Below, in pieces: positions 37,389 to 45,477 of a stretch of DNA of 64,000 nt. This stretch comes from JBBSNV01 sp964458605 (GTDB lineage: Bacteria; Pseudomonadota; Alphaproteobacteria; Reyranellales; JAQSWP01): positions 9,035-73,034 of the forward strand of contig CAYWLS010000022.1 of NCBI GenBank assembly GCA_964458605.1, given 5' to 3'. A program made the translations under genes and the position numbers. Below the pieces are notes generated by a model. It was not told the DNA's origin and did no database searches. It was given only the letters and a program-made list of their open reading frames with translations. How positions within the stretch are numbered: the first letter of the stretch is position 1; the number at the start of each line of letters is the position of its first letter.

Positions 37389-37410
37389 CGGTTGTTTATC
37401 CACAAACGAT

Positions 37411-37425
37411 ACTGAACGGTTCAGT
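37411..37425. promoter_or_regulatory. TetR operator O1 (regulator side)
   Basis: ACTGAACGGTTCAGT: 7-base perfect arms around one central base. It lies in the predicted leader of the tetR transcript and is the reverse complement of O2 at 37473. TGAAC/GTTCA half-sites are common for TetR repressors of efflux pumps. Confidence 0.8.
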
Positions 37426-37430
37426 TTTGC

Positions 37431-37467
37431 GTTGACTCTTTTACGGCCGCCGGCTACTGGAGTCAAC
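37431..37467. promoter_or_regulatory. overlapping divergent promoters, mirror-symmetric
   Basis: GTTGACTC (37431-37438) and GAGTCAAC (37460-37467) form an inverted repeat, so each strand has a TTGACT -35 box. On the plus strand, a weak TACTGG -10 follows at 17 bases (37455-37460); on the minus strand, TAAAAG follows at 17 bases (37443-37438). The two promoters face away from each other and share the same 37 bases. Confidence 0.6.
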
Positions 37468-37472
37468 ACTGA

Positions 37473-37487
37473 ACTGAACCGTTCAGT
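37473..37487. promoter_or_regulatory. TetR operator O2 (exporter side)
   Basis: ACTGAACCGTTCAGT, exact reverse complement of O1, centred 62 bases from it and 17 bases before the emrA-like start codon. It would cover the beginning of the exporter transcript. An extra half-site, ACTGAAC, overlaps its left edge. Confidence 0.8.
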
Positions 37488-37503
37488 ACTGCCGGGGAAG
37501 CCA

Positions 37504-38604
37504 ATGCGCAAAGTCATTCTGCTGGGATTGCTGGGCCTGTTCGTGATCGGCGGCGCCTATGGCGCGTTCTACTGGTTCACCGAAGGGCGCTATTTCGAAT
37601 CGACCGACAACGCCTATGTGCAGGCCGACATCTCGACCATCAGCCCGCGCATCCAGGGCTATGTGCGCGAGGTAGCGGTGGGCGACAACCAGCGCGTCAG
37701 GCAGGGCGAGGTGCTGCTGCGCATCGACGACACCGATTTCGCCGCCAAGGTGGCCGACGCCGAGGCAGCGGTGCAGGCGCAGCAGGCGGCGCTGGCCAGC
37801 AACGACAGCAAGATCCAGTGGCAAGCCAGCAATATCGAGCGCGCCAAGGCGCAGATCGCCTCGGTGCAGGCCGATCTCGACTTCGCGCAGCAGGACTATG
37901 CGCGCTACCAGACGCTGGTCGGCAGCGATTACGTCACCAGGCAGAAATTCGAAAACGCCCGCGCCGAGCTTGCCAAGCAGAAGGCGCTGCTGGCCAGCGC
38001 CCAGGCCGCGCTGCTGGCCGAGCAGCAGCAGCTCGTGGTGCTGCAGGCCGGCACCAAGGAGATCCAGGCCAAGCTGGCGCAGATGCAGGCCCAACTCGCC
38101 CTGGCGCGCAACGATCTCGACAACACCGTGATCCGCGCCCCGATCGACGGCGTGATCGGAAACCGCACCGTGCGCACTGGCCAGTTCGTTCGGCCCGGCG
38201 TGCAGTTGCTGGTGGTGGTGCCGCTGCCCGATGTCTACGTGGTGGCCAATTTCAAGGAGACCCAGCTTGTCGACATGCGGCCGGGGCAGAAGGTCGCGAT
38301 GACGGTCGATGCTTTCCCGGGTCGCCGCTTCGCCGCCCATATCGACAGCTTCGCGCCGGCCAGCGGTGCGCAGTTCAGCATCCTGCCGCCGGAGAACGCC
38401 ACCGGCAATTTCACCAAGGTGGTGCAGCGCATCCCGGTGCGCATCGTGGTCGACAAGCCGCAGGAGGCGGCGCTGCTGCGGCCGGGCCTGTCGGTCTATG
38501 TCAGCGTCGATACCCGCACCGGCGACAAATCGGCGCCGCCGCCGGCCGCGTCCGGGACCAAGCCGGGCGCCGATGTCGGCAAGGTCGTCGGGCAGGCAGG
38601 ATAG
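37504..38604 (+). CDS. EmrA-like HlyD-family membrane fusion protein
   Basis: A 366-residue adaptor anchored by one N-terminal helix (VILLGLLGLFVIGGAYGAFYW). The EmrA signature follows: TDNAYVQADISTISPRIQG, a lipoyl half with VAVGDNQRVRQGEVLLRID, a long coiled coil rich in Gln and Ala (residues about 85-195), and DNTVIRAPIDGVIGNRTV for the second half. It joins the EmrB-like pump to an outer-membrane channel for drug or hydrophobic-compound export. ATG 37504 lies 17 bases after operator O2 with GGGGAAG in front. The EmrB-like gene follows after 19 bases. Confidence 0.94.
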   Translation: MRKVILLGLLGLFVIGGAYGAFYWFTEGRYFESTDNAYVQADISTISPRIQGYVREVAVGDNQRVRQGEVLLRIDDTDFAAKVADAEAAVQAQQAALASNDSKIQWQASNIERAKAQIASVQADLDFAQQDYARYQTLVGSDYVTRQKFENARAELAKQKALLASAQAALLAEQQQLVVLQAGTKEIQAKLAQMQAQLALARNDLDNTVIRAPIDGVIGNRTVRTGQFVRPGVQLLVVVPLPDVYVVANFKETQLVDMRPGQKVAMTVDAFPGRRFAAHIDSFAPASGAQFSILPPENATGNFTKVVQRIPVRIVVDKPQEAALLRPGLSVYVSVDTRTGDKSAPPPAASGTKPGADVGKVVGQAG

Positions 38605-38623
38605 CGCTCGAAGGGGATCGGCG

Positions 38624-40300
38624 ATGAGTTCGCGCGACGCCACGGCGCTCAAGGCCTCGCCATCGGTGCCGGCCAACGATGCCGGTCCGACCTCCCAACC
38701 CGGGGCCGGTTCGCCGGCGAGCGCCGGCAAGCCGCGCCCGATCGGCGCCGCCCAGCCCCATGCCTATCCCGACAAGGTCCACGCCGCCCATGTGTGGGGC
38801 TACCTGGCGATGGTGTTCGGCATGTTCATGGCGATCCTCGACATCCAGATCGTGTCGAGCTCGATCTCGGAGATCCAGGCCGGCCTGTCGGCCAGCGCCG
38901 ACGAGATCGCCTGGGTGCAGACCTCCTACCTGATCGCCGAAGTGATCATGATTCCGCTGTCGGGCTACCTGTCGCGGCTGCTGTCGACGCGGGTGCTGTT
39001 CGTGCTGTCGGCGCTGGGCTTCACCGGCATGAGCATCCTGTGCGCCACCGCCACCAGCCTGGAACTGATGATCGTGTTCCGTGCGCTGCAGGGCTTCCTG
39101 GGCGGGGCGATGATCCCGACCGTGTTCGCCACCTCCTATTTGCTGTTCCCGCCGCAGCGCCGCGCCGGCATCTCGGTAATCATCGGCCTGGTGGCCACCC
39201 TGGCGCCGACCATCGGCCCGACCCTGGGCGGCTACCTGACCGAGGCCATCTCCTGGCACTGGCTGTTCCTGATCAACGTGGTGCCGGGTCTGCTGGTGGC
39301 CGCCGCGGTGTGGTCGCTGCTCGACATCGACAAGCCGGACTGGCACCTGCTCAAGGGGTTCGATACGGCGGGCATCGTGCTGATGGCGGCCTTCCTGGGC
39401 AGCCTGGAATTCGTCATGGAGGAGGGGCCGCGCAAGGACTGGTTCTCCGACGACTACATCGCGATCTTCGTGGTGGTGTGTGCGGTTTCGGCGGTCGGCT
39501 TTTTCGCCCGCGTGCTGAGCTATCGCAACCCGATCGTCGACATGCGCGCCTATGCCGACCGCAACTTCGCCGTCGGCAGCCTGTTCAGCTTCGTCATCGG
39601 CGTCGGGCTGTACGGCGCGGTCTATGTCATGCCGCTGTTCCTGGCCCGGGTGCGCGGCTACAACAGCCTGGAGATCGGCCTGACCATGTTCGTCACCGGC
39701 CTGTTCCAGTTCCTGTCGGCGCCGGCGGCGGGTTTCCTGGCCCGGCGCATCGATTTGCGGCTGATGCTGGGCATGGGCATCATCCTGTTCGGGCTGGGCC
39801 TGCTGCTCAATGCCGGCATGACCAACCAGACCGCATTTTGGGAGTTGTTCCTGCCGCAGGCGGTGCGCGGCGCCTCGCTGATGTTCTGCTTCGTGCCGAT
39901 CAACATCCTGTCGCTGGGCACCCTGCCGCCGGAGAAGCTGAAGAACGCCGCCGGCCTTTACAACCTGACCCGCAATCTGGGCGGCGCGATCGGGCTGGCC
40001 GGCATCAACACCGTGCTGACCGACCGCATGGCGCTGCATGTCAGCCGACTGTCGGATTGGGTCAATTCGGGCTCGACCCAGGTTCAGGCCTGGCTCGATG
40101 CCGTGAGTGCGCGGTTGGGCACCATGCTGCCGGACGGCGACCTGGCCGCGCTCAAGATGCTCAACAATATCGTGCAGCGCGAAGCCCAGGTGCTGACCTT
40201 CAACGACATCCTGATGACGATGGCGGCGCTGTTCTTCGCCGCGCTGCTGGCCTTACCGCTGATACGCAAACCCAAGCTGTTCGGCGCCGACGCGCACTAG
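38624..40300 (+). CDS. EmrB-like DHA2-family MFS exporter
   Basis: A 558-residue, 14-helix major facilitator paired with the EmrA-like adaptor. After an unusual 55-residue hydrophilic, Pro/Ala-rich N-terminal extension, TM1 has FGMFMAILDIQIVSSSISEI. Motif A is PLSGYLSRLLSTRVLF, and the antiporter motif is APTIGPTLGGYL. A long loop near residues 465-500 and a final helix complete the DHA2 shape. Substrates are unknown, typically hydrophobic drugs or signals. Its TAG stop shares CTAG (40297-40300) with the convergent glyoxalase-like gene. Confidence 0.94.
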   Translation: MSSRDATALKASPSVPANDAGPTSQPGAGSPASAGKPRPIGAAQPHAYPDKVHAAHVWGYLAMVFGMFMAILDIQIVSSSISEIQAGLSASADEIAWVQTSYLIAEVIMIPLSGYLSRLLSTRVLFVLSALGFTGMSILCATATSLELMIVFRALQGFLGGAMIPTVFATSYLLFPPQRRAGISVIIGLVATLAPTIGPTLGGYLTEAISWHWLFLINVVPGLLVAAAVWSLLDIDKPDWHLLKGFDTAGIVLMAAFLGSLEFVMEEGPRKDWFSDDYIAIFVVVCAVSAVGFFARVLSYRNPIVDMRAYADRNFAVGSLFSFVIGVGLYGAVYVMPLFLARVRGYNSLEIGLTMFVTGLFQFLSAPAAGFLARRIDLRLMLGMGIILFGLGLLLNAGMTNQTAFWELFLPQAVRGASLMFCFVPINILSLGTLPPEKLKNAAGLYNLTRNLGGAIGLAGINTVLTDRMALHVSRLSDWVNSGSTQVQAWLDAVSARLGTMLPDGDLAALKMLNNIVQREAQVLTFNDILMTMAALFFAALLALPLIRKPKLFGADAH

Positions 40301-40686
40301 ATTTCGGCGTAGACTTCGAGCAGGTTGCCGTCGGGATCGCGGAAGAACAGCGTGCGATGGCCGAAGGCTTGATCCGTGGGCGGCGACACCGGCGTCACGC
40401 CCTGGCGCTGCAATTCCTCGGCGCATAGATCGACCTCATGCGGCGCCACCTTGAAGGCCATCTGCAGCGCGGCGCTGCCTGCGGGAATCGGCGGGTCGGC
40501 GGCGGTGCGGCTGGGACGTGCCAGCGTCAGCGTGTTGCCGCCCAGACGATATTCGATCCAGCCGGGCGACAACTGGCGCTGCGGGACCAGACCCAGCACC
40601 TTCTCGTAAAAGCCACGCATGGCCGCCATGTCGCGCACGAAGATCACCGTATAGTCGATCGCGCTGATGGCGCGAAACGGATTCAT
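40297..40686 (-). CDS. glyoxalase/bleomycin-resistance/dioxygenase (VOC) family protein
   Basis: A 129-residue VOC-fold protein: two beta-alpha-beta-beta-beta modules with SAIDYTVIFVRDMAAMRGFYEKVLG written in parts (FVRDMAAMRGFYE) and the C-terminal FRDPDGNLLEVYAEI. The distal Glu ligand (LLEVY) is present, whereas the usual first His is replaced by Tyr in IDYTVIFV, so metal binding is uncertain. It is third in a minus-strand operon after an amidohydrolase and an amidase, 14 bases from the latter. It may act on the same unknown compound. Confidence 0.85.
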   Translation of the reverse strand: MNPFRAISAIDYTVIFVRDMAAMRGFYEKVLGLVPQRQLSPGWIEYRLGGNTLTLARPSRTAADPPIPAGSAALQMAFKVAPHEVDLCAEELQRQGVTPVSPPTDQAFGHRTLFFRDPDGNLLEVYAEI

Positions 40687-40700
40687 CGTTCGCAACTCGG

Positions 40701-42122
40701 CTAGAGCCCGAGCGGCGCCAGGTTGGGCCGCTTGCCGGTCCAGCCGGTGGCGTCCTGGAACGCCTTGCCCAGGCGCAGCACGCCGGCCTCGTCGAACGGC
40801 CGGCCGACGATCTGCACCGACAGCGGCAGGCCGTCGGCGCCGAAGCCGGCCGGCATGGCCAGACCGCACAGTGTCAGGAAATTGATGGCGCGGGTGAAGG
40901 TGGCCAGCGGCGAGACGCTTTCGTCGATGCTGGCAAGCGGCACGGCTTCGTGCGGGCAGGTCGGCAGCAGCAGCGCATCGCAGTCGCCCAGCAGGGTCAG
41001 CAGTTCGGCCTGCATGGTCAGCCGGTCGCGCATCGCCTGTACGTAATCGGCGGCGCCCAGGGCCTTGCCGCCCAGGATGCGGTCGCGCACCGGCTTGCCG
41101 AACGGCAGGCGGTCGTCCTCGATATGGCCGCGATGGTACTGGTAGGCCTCGCTGGCGATGATCAGGCTGGTGCGCTGGGCCAGGGTGAAGAACCAGTCGG
41201 GCAGGGCGATGGTCTCGACTGCGATGCCGGCGTCGCTGAAGGCCAGCACCGCCTCGGCCAGGGCGCGGCGCATGGCGGGCGAGGTGCTGTCGGGCAGTTG
41301 GCGCTCGTCGATCGCCGCGATGCGCATGCCCCGCGACGGACGCTGCAGCGCCAAGGTCAGGTCTTCCAGCGGCGGCGCTTGATAGGTGGTGGGATCGTGC
41401 GGATCGTCGCCGGCCATGTGCTGCAGCAGCAGGGCGGCATCCTCCACCGTGCGGGTCATCGGCCCCAGCGTGTCGAGCGAATAGCTGAGATAGACGCAGC
41501 CCTGCAGGCTGATGCGGCCGGCGGTGGTCTTCAGGCCGACGATGCCGTTCATCGCCGCCGGGATGCGCACCGAGCCGCCAGTGTCCGAACCGATGCCGGC
41601 CGGCGCGAGTCGCGCACCGACTGCCACGCCGGTGCCGCTGCTCGAGCCGCCCGGCGTGCGCTGGGTCTCGAGGTCCCAGGGATTCCACGGCGTGCCCATG
41701 GTGGGGTTGCTGCCCCAGGTGCCGAAGGCGAATTCGACCATGTGGGTCTTGCCCAGCGGGATCATGCCGGCCTGCATCAGCCTGGTGACGGCCGTGGCGG
41801 TGGTCGATGCTTCGCGCCTGGCCCAGGCCTGGGAACCGGCGGTGCCGATGCGGCCCTCGATGTCGCACAGATCCTTCACGGCGATCGGCAGGCCATGCAG
41901 CCGCCCCACCGGCAGGCCGGCGGCGCGTCGGGCATCGGCGGCGTCGGCCAGGGCGCGCGCTTCCTCGGCATAGACCGCGACGAAGGAATGCAGCTTGCCG
42001 TCGGCTTTGGCGATGCGGGACAGGAAAGCGTCGACGATCTCGCGCGAGGAAGCGTGGCCGGCGGCCATCTCGTCGGCCAGTTGGCCCAGGCTCATGTCGT
42101 GCAGTTCGGTGGGCTTGGTCAT
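40701..42122 (-). CDS. amidase-signature family hydrolase
   Basis: A 473-residue amidase-signature enzyme with the Ser-cisSer-Lys triad: K83 in IAVKDLCD, the GGSSSGTG loop (residues 158-165) with the cis-Ser, and nucleophile S184 in DTGGSVRIPA. Family length is normal. It hydrolyses an amide bond of a small molecule; GatA is unlikely because gatB and gatC are absent here. It is 10 bases downstream of the amidohydrolase gene, so both are probably co-expressed for the breakdown of an amide- or urea-like compound. Confidence 0.92.
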   Translation of the reverse strand: MTKPTELHDMSLGQLADEMAAGHASSREIVDAFLSRIAKADGKLHSFVAVYAEEARALADAADARRAAGLPVGRLHGLPIAVKDLCDIEGRIGTAGSQAWARREASTTATAVTRLMQAGMIPLGKTHMVEFAFGTWGSNPTMGTPWNPWDLETQRTPGGSSSGTGVAVGARLAPAGIGSDTGGSVRIPAAMNGIVGLKTTAGRISLQGCVYLSYSLDTLGPMTRTVEDAALLLQHMAGDDPHDPTTYQAPPLEDLTLALQRPSRGMRIAAIDERQLPDSTSPAMRRALAEAVLAFSDAGIAVETIALPDWFFTLAQRTSLIIASEAYQYHRGHIEDDRLPFGKPVRDRILGGKALGAADYVQAMRDRLTMQAELLTLLGDCDALLLPTCPHEAVPLASIDESVSPLATFTRAINFLTLCGLAMPAGFGADGLPLSVQIVGRPFDEAGVLRLGKAFQDATGWTGKRPNLAPLGL

Positions 42123-42132
42123 CGGTTTCTAC

Positions 42133-43362
42133 CTAAAGCGCGTTGCTGACGATGGTGCCGCCCTTGACGATCAGGTCGAGGTAGCGGCCCTGGTGTTCGA
42201 GCAGGTTGATGTTGTCGAGCGGATTGCCGGCGACCGCGATCAGGTCGGCCAGCGCGCCGGGCCGGATGCAGCCCAGTTCGCCCTCGCGGTCGAGCAGCCG
42301 GGCGTTGTTCGAGGTCGCTTGCTTCAGCACCGTGGCCGGCTTCATCACCTCGGCGCGGATCGAAAACTCGCGCGACTGGTGCTGGTGCATGTCGCCCAGC
42401 AGGTCGGTGCCGAAGCCGATATTGTTGCCGGTGCGCGCCAGGATTTCCAGCGAGGTGGCGCCGGCGGCCAGCACGTCGCCCAGCTTCTTCAGGCTGACCT
42501 CGGGAAAGCCCTGCTGGCGGCCGAACCGGTCCAGCGCCTCGTAAGTGACCAGCGTAGGCACGATCCAGGCATCGCGCTCCTTGGCCAGCCGGGCAGTGGC
42601 CTCGTCGATCAGGTTGGCGTGCTCGATCGAGCGCACGCCCAGCTTCAGCGCGCGAGCGATCGCCTCGGGCGTATAGGCATGCGCCATCACATAGGTCCGC
42701 CAGGACTTCGCTTCCCACACCGCGGCGGCGATCTCGTCTTCGGAATATTGCAGGTTCCAGATCGGATCGCTGGGCGAGGCCACGCCGCCCGAGGCCATGA
42801 TCTTGATCTGCGTGGCGCCCTTGCGCAGCTCCTCGCGCGCGGCCTTGCGCACGGCATCGACGCCGTCGGCGATATGGGCGAAGGCCAGGCCGGCGGTGCC
42901 GCAGAACGGGCAGTCGATCGCCTCGGGCGAGCGGCTGTCGCCATGCCCGCCGGTGGGCGAGATCACCTTGCCGGAATGGAACAGGCGCGGCCCCTGCAGC
43001 AGCCCGGCCTCGATCGCTTTGACCAGGCCGTGATCGGCGCCGCCGGCGTCGCGCAGGGTGGTGAAGCCGCGCTTGAGCGCCGCCTCCAGGTTGCGCGCCG
43101 CGTGCAGCGTGTTGAGCGAGCGGGGCATGTGGCCCAGCCGCGCCAGGTTGGCGTCGACCAGCACGGCGTGGAAATGGGCGTCGATCAGCCCCGGCATCAG
43201 GAACCGGCCGTTCAGGTCGAGGCTGCGCGCCGCCGTCGATTTGATCGGCGTGGGCGAGATCTCGACGATGCGGTTGGCGTCGATCAGGACGTCGGTGCCG
43301 TCCTGCGGTTCCTCGCCGAGCCCGTCGAACAGCAATGCGTTGCGCAGCAGCAATTGTGCCAT
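42133..43362 (-). CDS. metal-dependent amidohydrolase (imidazolonepropionase/Xaa-Pro dipeptidase-like)
   Basis: A 409-residue TIM-barrel amidohydrolase. Metal-site motifs are DAHFHAVL after strand 1, the Lys region QIKIMASGGV, VMAHAYTPE, SIEHANLID and the catalytic Asp in FGTDLLGDMHQ; a small beta-sandwich domain is made by both ends (MAQLLLRNALLFDG and VKGGTIVSN). The group includes prolidase-like enzymes and some pesticide hydrolases. It leads a three-gene operon with an amidase and a VOC protein. The exact substrate is unknown. Confidence 0.9.
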   Translation of the reverse strand: MAQLLLRNALLFDGLGEEPQDGTDVLIDANRIVEISPTPIKSTAARSLDLNGRFLMPGLIDAHFHAVLVDANLARLGHMPRSLNTLHAARNLEAALKRGFTTLRDAGGADHGLVKAIEAGLLQGPRLFHSGKVISPTGGHGDSRSPEAIDCPFCGTAGLAFAHIADGVDAVRKAAREELRKGATQIKIMASGGVASPSDPIWNLQYSEDEIAAAVWEAKSWRTYVMAHAYTPEAIARALKLGVRSIEHANLIDEATARLAKERDAWIVPTLVTYEALDRFGRQQGFPEVSLKKLGDVLAAGATSLEILARTGNNIGFGTDLLGDMHQHQSREFSIRAEVMKPATVLKQATSNNARLLDREGELGCIRPGALADLIAVAGNPLDNINLLEHQGRYLDLIVKGGTIVSNAL

Positions 43363-43400
43363 GGCCGGCAGCCTAGCGGATGGCCGCGCCGGCCGACAAT

Positions 43401-43445
43401 GGCGGCTTGACCGGTGGCGGCCTGACCGGTGGCGGCTTGACAGCG
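43401..43445. repeat. three tandem 15-base units upstream of arsR
   Basis: Near-identical units with core GGCGGCYTGACCGGT at 43401, 43416 and 43431. Each carries YTGAC, so the array presents three -35-like boxes; the last one (TTGACA) is the one correctly spaced for the arsR promoter. Confidence 0.75.
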
Positions 43446-43484
43446 GCGACGGACCGAATAATACTTAACTCAATGGTTAAGTAT
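43437..43484 (+). promoter_or_regulatory. arsR promoter with operator overlapping the start codon
   Basis: TTGACA at 43437-43442 is a perfect -35; AATACT at 43460-43465 lies 17 bases later as a -10. The predicted start of transcription falls at about 43472, next to the ATG at 43473. A perfect 9-base inverted repeat, ATACTTAAC-6-GTTAAGTAT (43461-43484), covers the -10, the start point and the ATG, as expected for ArsR autorepression. Confidence 0.65.
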
Positions 43485-43889
43485 CAGGAGAGTGCGCTCG
43501 ACCGCACCTTCGCCGCGCTGGCCGACCCGACGCGGCGCGCCTTGCTGGCGCGGCTGGAGCGCGCGGACAAGGTCAGCGTCAGCGAGCTGGCGCGGCCGTT
43601 CGACGTGTCGCTGCCGGCGATCATGAAGCATCTCGACGTGCTGTCGGAGGCCGGCCTGGTCAGCCGGCACAAGACGGGCCGCGTCGTGACCTGCAGTCTC
43701 ACCGCCGAACCGATGGAGCAGGCGATGCACTGGCTCGAACGCTACCAGCGCTTCTGGATCGCCCAGCTCGACCGGCTCGCCGCTTTCGTGGAGGACACGC
43801 CATGGCCAAGCCCAGCCTCACCATCAACCGCCGCTTCAACGCGCCCCCGGAAAAGGTCTACGCGGCCTGGACCCGGGCGGAAAACCTGA
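43473..43889 (+). CDS. ArsR-family repressor with an out-of-frame C-terminal tail
   Basis: A 138-residue winged-helix regulator. The ArsR core is clear: FAALADPTRRALLARL, the recognition region VSELARPFDVSLPAIMKHL and the wing GLVSRHKTGRVV. The metal-binding ELCVCDL motif is absent, as usual for the subgroup paired with SRPBCC genes. ATG 43473 sits inside the operator palindrome. Relatives usually end near residue 110; here no stop occurs until 43889, so the frame runs 88 bases into the next gene and adds a Pro/Ser/Arg-rich tail. It heads an operon of SRPBCC, GyrI-like and DUF899 genes. Confidence 0.9.
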   Translation: MVKYQESALDRTFAALADPTRRALLARLERADKVSVSELARPFDVSLPAIMKHLDVLSEAGLVSRHKTGRVVTCSLTAEPMEQAMHWLERYQRFWIAQLDRLAAFVEDTPWPSPASPSTAASTRPRKRSTRPGPGRKT

Positions 43890-44230
43890 TGCAGTGGTTC
43901 GGTCCGGCCGCAGCCGAAATGAAAAATGCTGCGGTCGATGTCCGCGTCGGCGGCGTGTTCTCCGCCGGCTTCACCACGCCGGACGGCGAGCGCCACGACG
44001 TGAGCGGCGTCTACCGGGAAGTCGTGCCCAACCGCAAGCTGGTGTTCACCTGGGCCTGGCGCACCACGCCGGAGCGTGAATCGCTGGTCACCCTGACCTT
44101 CAGGCCGGATGGCGAGGGGACGATGTTCACCTTGCTGCACGAGCAGTTCTTCGACCAGGCGGCGCGCGACGGCCACGAGCGCGGCTGGACCGGCACCATG
44201 GACAAGCTCGGCCGGTTCGTCGGTCACTGA
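43802..44230 (+). CDS. SRPBCC (AHSA1-type) domain protein
   Basis: A 142-residue START/Bet v1-like protein of the AHSA1 group. The usual start RRFNAPPEKVYAAWTRAEN, the middle VGGVFSAGFTTPDGERHDV in parts, and the end RGWTGTMDKLGRFV are present. Such genes are very often coupled to an ArsR repressor, as here, where the ATG at 43802 lies inside the 3' end of arsR. The fold binds hydrophobic ligands; no enzymatic role is known. It is followed after 11 bases by the GyrI-like gene. Confidence 0.9.
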   Translation: MAKPSLTINRRFNAPPEKVYAAWTRAENLMQWFGPAAAEMKNAAVDVRVGGVFSAGFTTPDGERHDVSGVYREVVPNRKLVFTWAWRTTPERESLVTLTFRPDGEGTMFTLLHEQFFDQAARDGHERGWTGTMDKLGRFVGH

Positions 44231-44241
44231 AGGAGGCGACG

Positions 44242-44706
44242 ATGTCCGAATTCGATCCGCGTTTCGTGCAGGCCAAGGCCATGCGCTTCGTCGGGTTGCG
44301 CAAGCATTACACCGGTCAAGACATGAGCGAAGTGCCGGCGCAATGGATGGACTTCATCAAGCAGGACGTTCCCGACAAGATCGGCAAGGCGGCGTACGGG
44401 CTGGTGTTCGATAAGCCGCAGGGCATCGATTATATGCCGGCCTGGGAAGTGGCAACGCATGGCAGACTGCCCGAAGGCTTTGTCACGGCCGAAATGCCGG
44501 CCGGCCGATACGCGGTGTTCGCCCATGACGGCCATGTGTCGAAGATGCACGACACGGTCGATCGCATCTGGCGCAAATGGGTGCCGGCCGCCAGGCACAA
44601 GCCGGTCGCGCGGCCGGATATGGCGTATTTCTTCGAGCGTTATGGCGAGAAGTTCGATCCGCCCAGCGGCATGGGCGATATGGAAATCTGGATTCCGGTC
44701 AACTAG
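44242..44706 (+). CDS. GyrI-like / AraC effector-binding domain protein
   Basis: A 154-residue stand-alone effector-binding domain. Features are MRFVGLRKHYTG, a central YMPAWEVATHG, the typical MPAGRYAVFAHDGHV, and the C-terminal GDMEIWIPVN, where the Glu is the conserved ligand contact of the fold. SOUL/GyrI-like proteins bind small hydrophobic or cationic compounds. It begins 11 bases after the SRPBCC gene and ends 14 bases before the DUF899 gene. It probably works with the ArsR system in sensing or binding some toxic compound. Confidence 0.88.
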   Translation: MSEFDPRFVQAKAMRFVGLRKHYTGQDMSEVPAQWMDFIKQDVPDKIGKAAYGLVFDKPQGIDYMPAWEVATHGRLPEGFVTAEMPAGRYAVFAHDGHVSKMHDTVDRIWRKWVPAARHKPVARPDMAYFFERYGEKFDPPSGMGDMEIWIPVN

Positions 44707-44720
44707 CCAGGAGAACGATC

Positions 44721-45473
44721 ATGCAGCACAAGGTGGTTTCCCGCGAGGAGTGGACCCGGGCGCGCAAGGCGCTGCTGGCCAAGGAAAAAGCCCTGACCCG
44801 CCAGCGCGACGCGCTGAACAGGGAGCGCCTGGAACTGCCCTGGGTCAAGGTCGACAAGAACTACATGTTCGATGCGCCCGACGGCAAGAAGAGCCTGGCC
44901 GATCTGTTCGACGGCCGCAGCCAACTCATCGTCAAGCATTTCATGCTGGGGCCGGATTGGCAGGAGGGCTGCGTCGGCTGCTCGTTCGGCGCCGATCATT
45001 TGGGCGGGCCGCTGATGCATCTTGCCCATCACGACATCACCATCGTCGCCGTGTCGCGCGCCCCGCTGGCGAAGATCCAGGCCTACAAGAAGCGCATGGG
45101 CTGGGATTTCCCCTGGGTGTCCTCGTTCGGCAGCGACTTCAATTTCGACTATCACGTATCGTTCACGCCTCAGGAACTGGCGAAAAAGGCCGCCTACTAC
45201 AACTACCAGATCATCGATCCGGGGGTCGACGAACTGCCGGGCTTCAGCGTGTTCTACAAGGACGACAACGGCGACATCTTCCACACCTACTCGACCTATG
45301 CCCGCGGCGCCGAGAGCATGAGCAACTCGTTCGCCTATATGGATATCGCCCCCAAAGGCCGGAACGAGCCGCCCGGCGGCAATTTCAGCGCCTGGGCGCG
45401 GCGTCACGACAAATACGAAGACGATGGGCGCGCCAAGCCGAACAAAGCCGGTAAGCACGATTGCTGCGATTGA
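44721..45473 (+). CDS. DUF899 family thioredoxin-like protein
   Basis: A 250-residue DUF899 protein. After a basic N-terminal helix (SREEWTRARKALLAKEKA) comes a thioredoxin-like fold with KHFMLGPDW, a CxxC pair in EGCVGCSFGADH, and WVSSFGSDFNFDYHVSF. The C-terminus has HTYSTYARG, followed by a short Cys-Cys end (HDCCD). The family is frequent in Actinobacteria and Proteobacteria, with no proven reaction. ATG 44721 follows CAGGAGAA. It is the last gene of the arsR operon, and a REP-like hairpin follows directly. Confidence 0.88.
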   Translation: MQHKVVSREEWTRARKALLAKEKALTRQRDALNRERLELPWVKVDKNYMFDAPDGKKSLADLFDGRSQLIVKHFMLGPDWQEGCVGCSFGADHLGGPLMHLAHHDITIVAVSRAPLAKIQAYKKRMGWDFPWVSSFGSDFNFDYHVSFTPQELAKKAAYYNYQIIDPGVDELPGFSVFYKDDNGDIFHTYSTYARGAESMSNSFAYMDIAPKGRNEPPGGNFSAWARRHDKYEDDGRAKPNKAGKHDCCD

Positions 45474-45477
45474 TCTT

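Noticed and set aside
37396..37404. A perfect DnaA box (TTATCCACA)
   Set aside because: It stands alone in the tetR leader with no further boxes, AT-rich unwinding region or origin genes; a single match is expected by chance in a chromosome.
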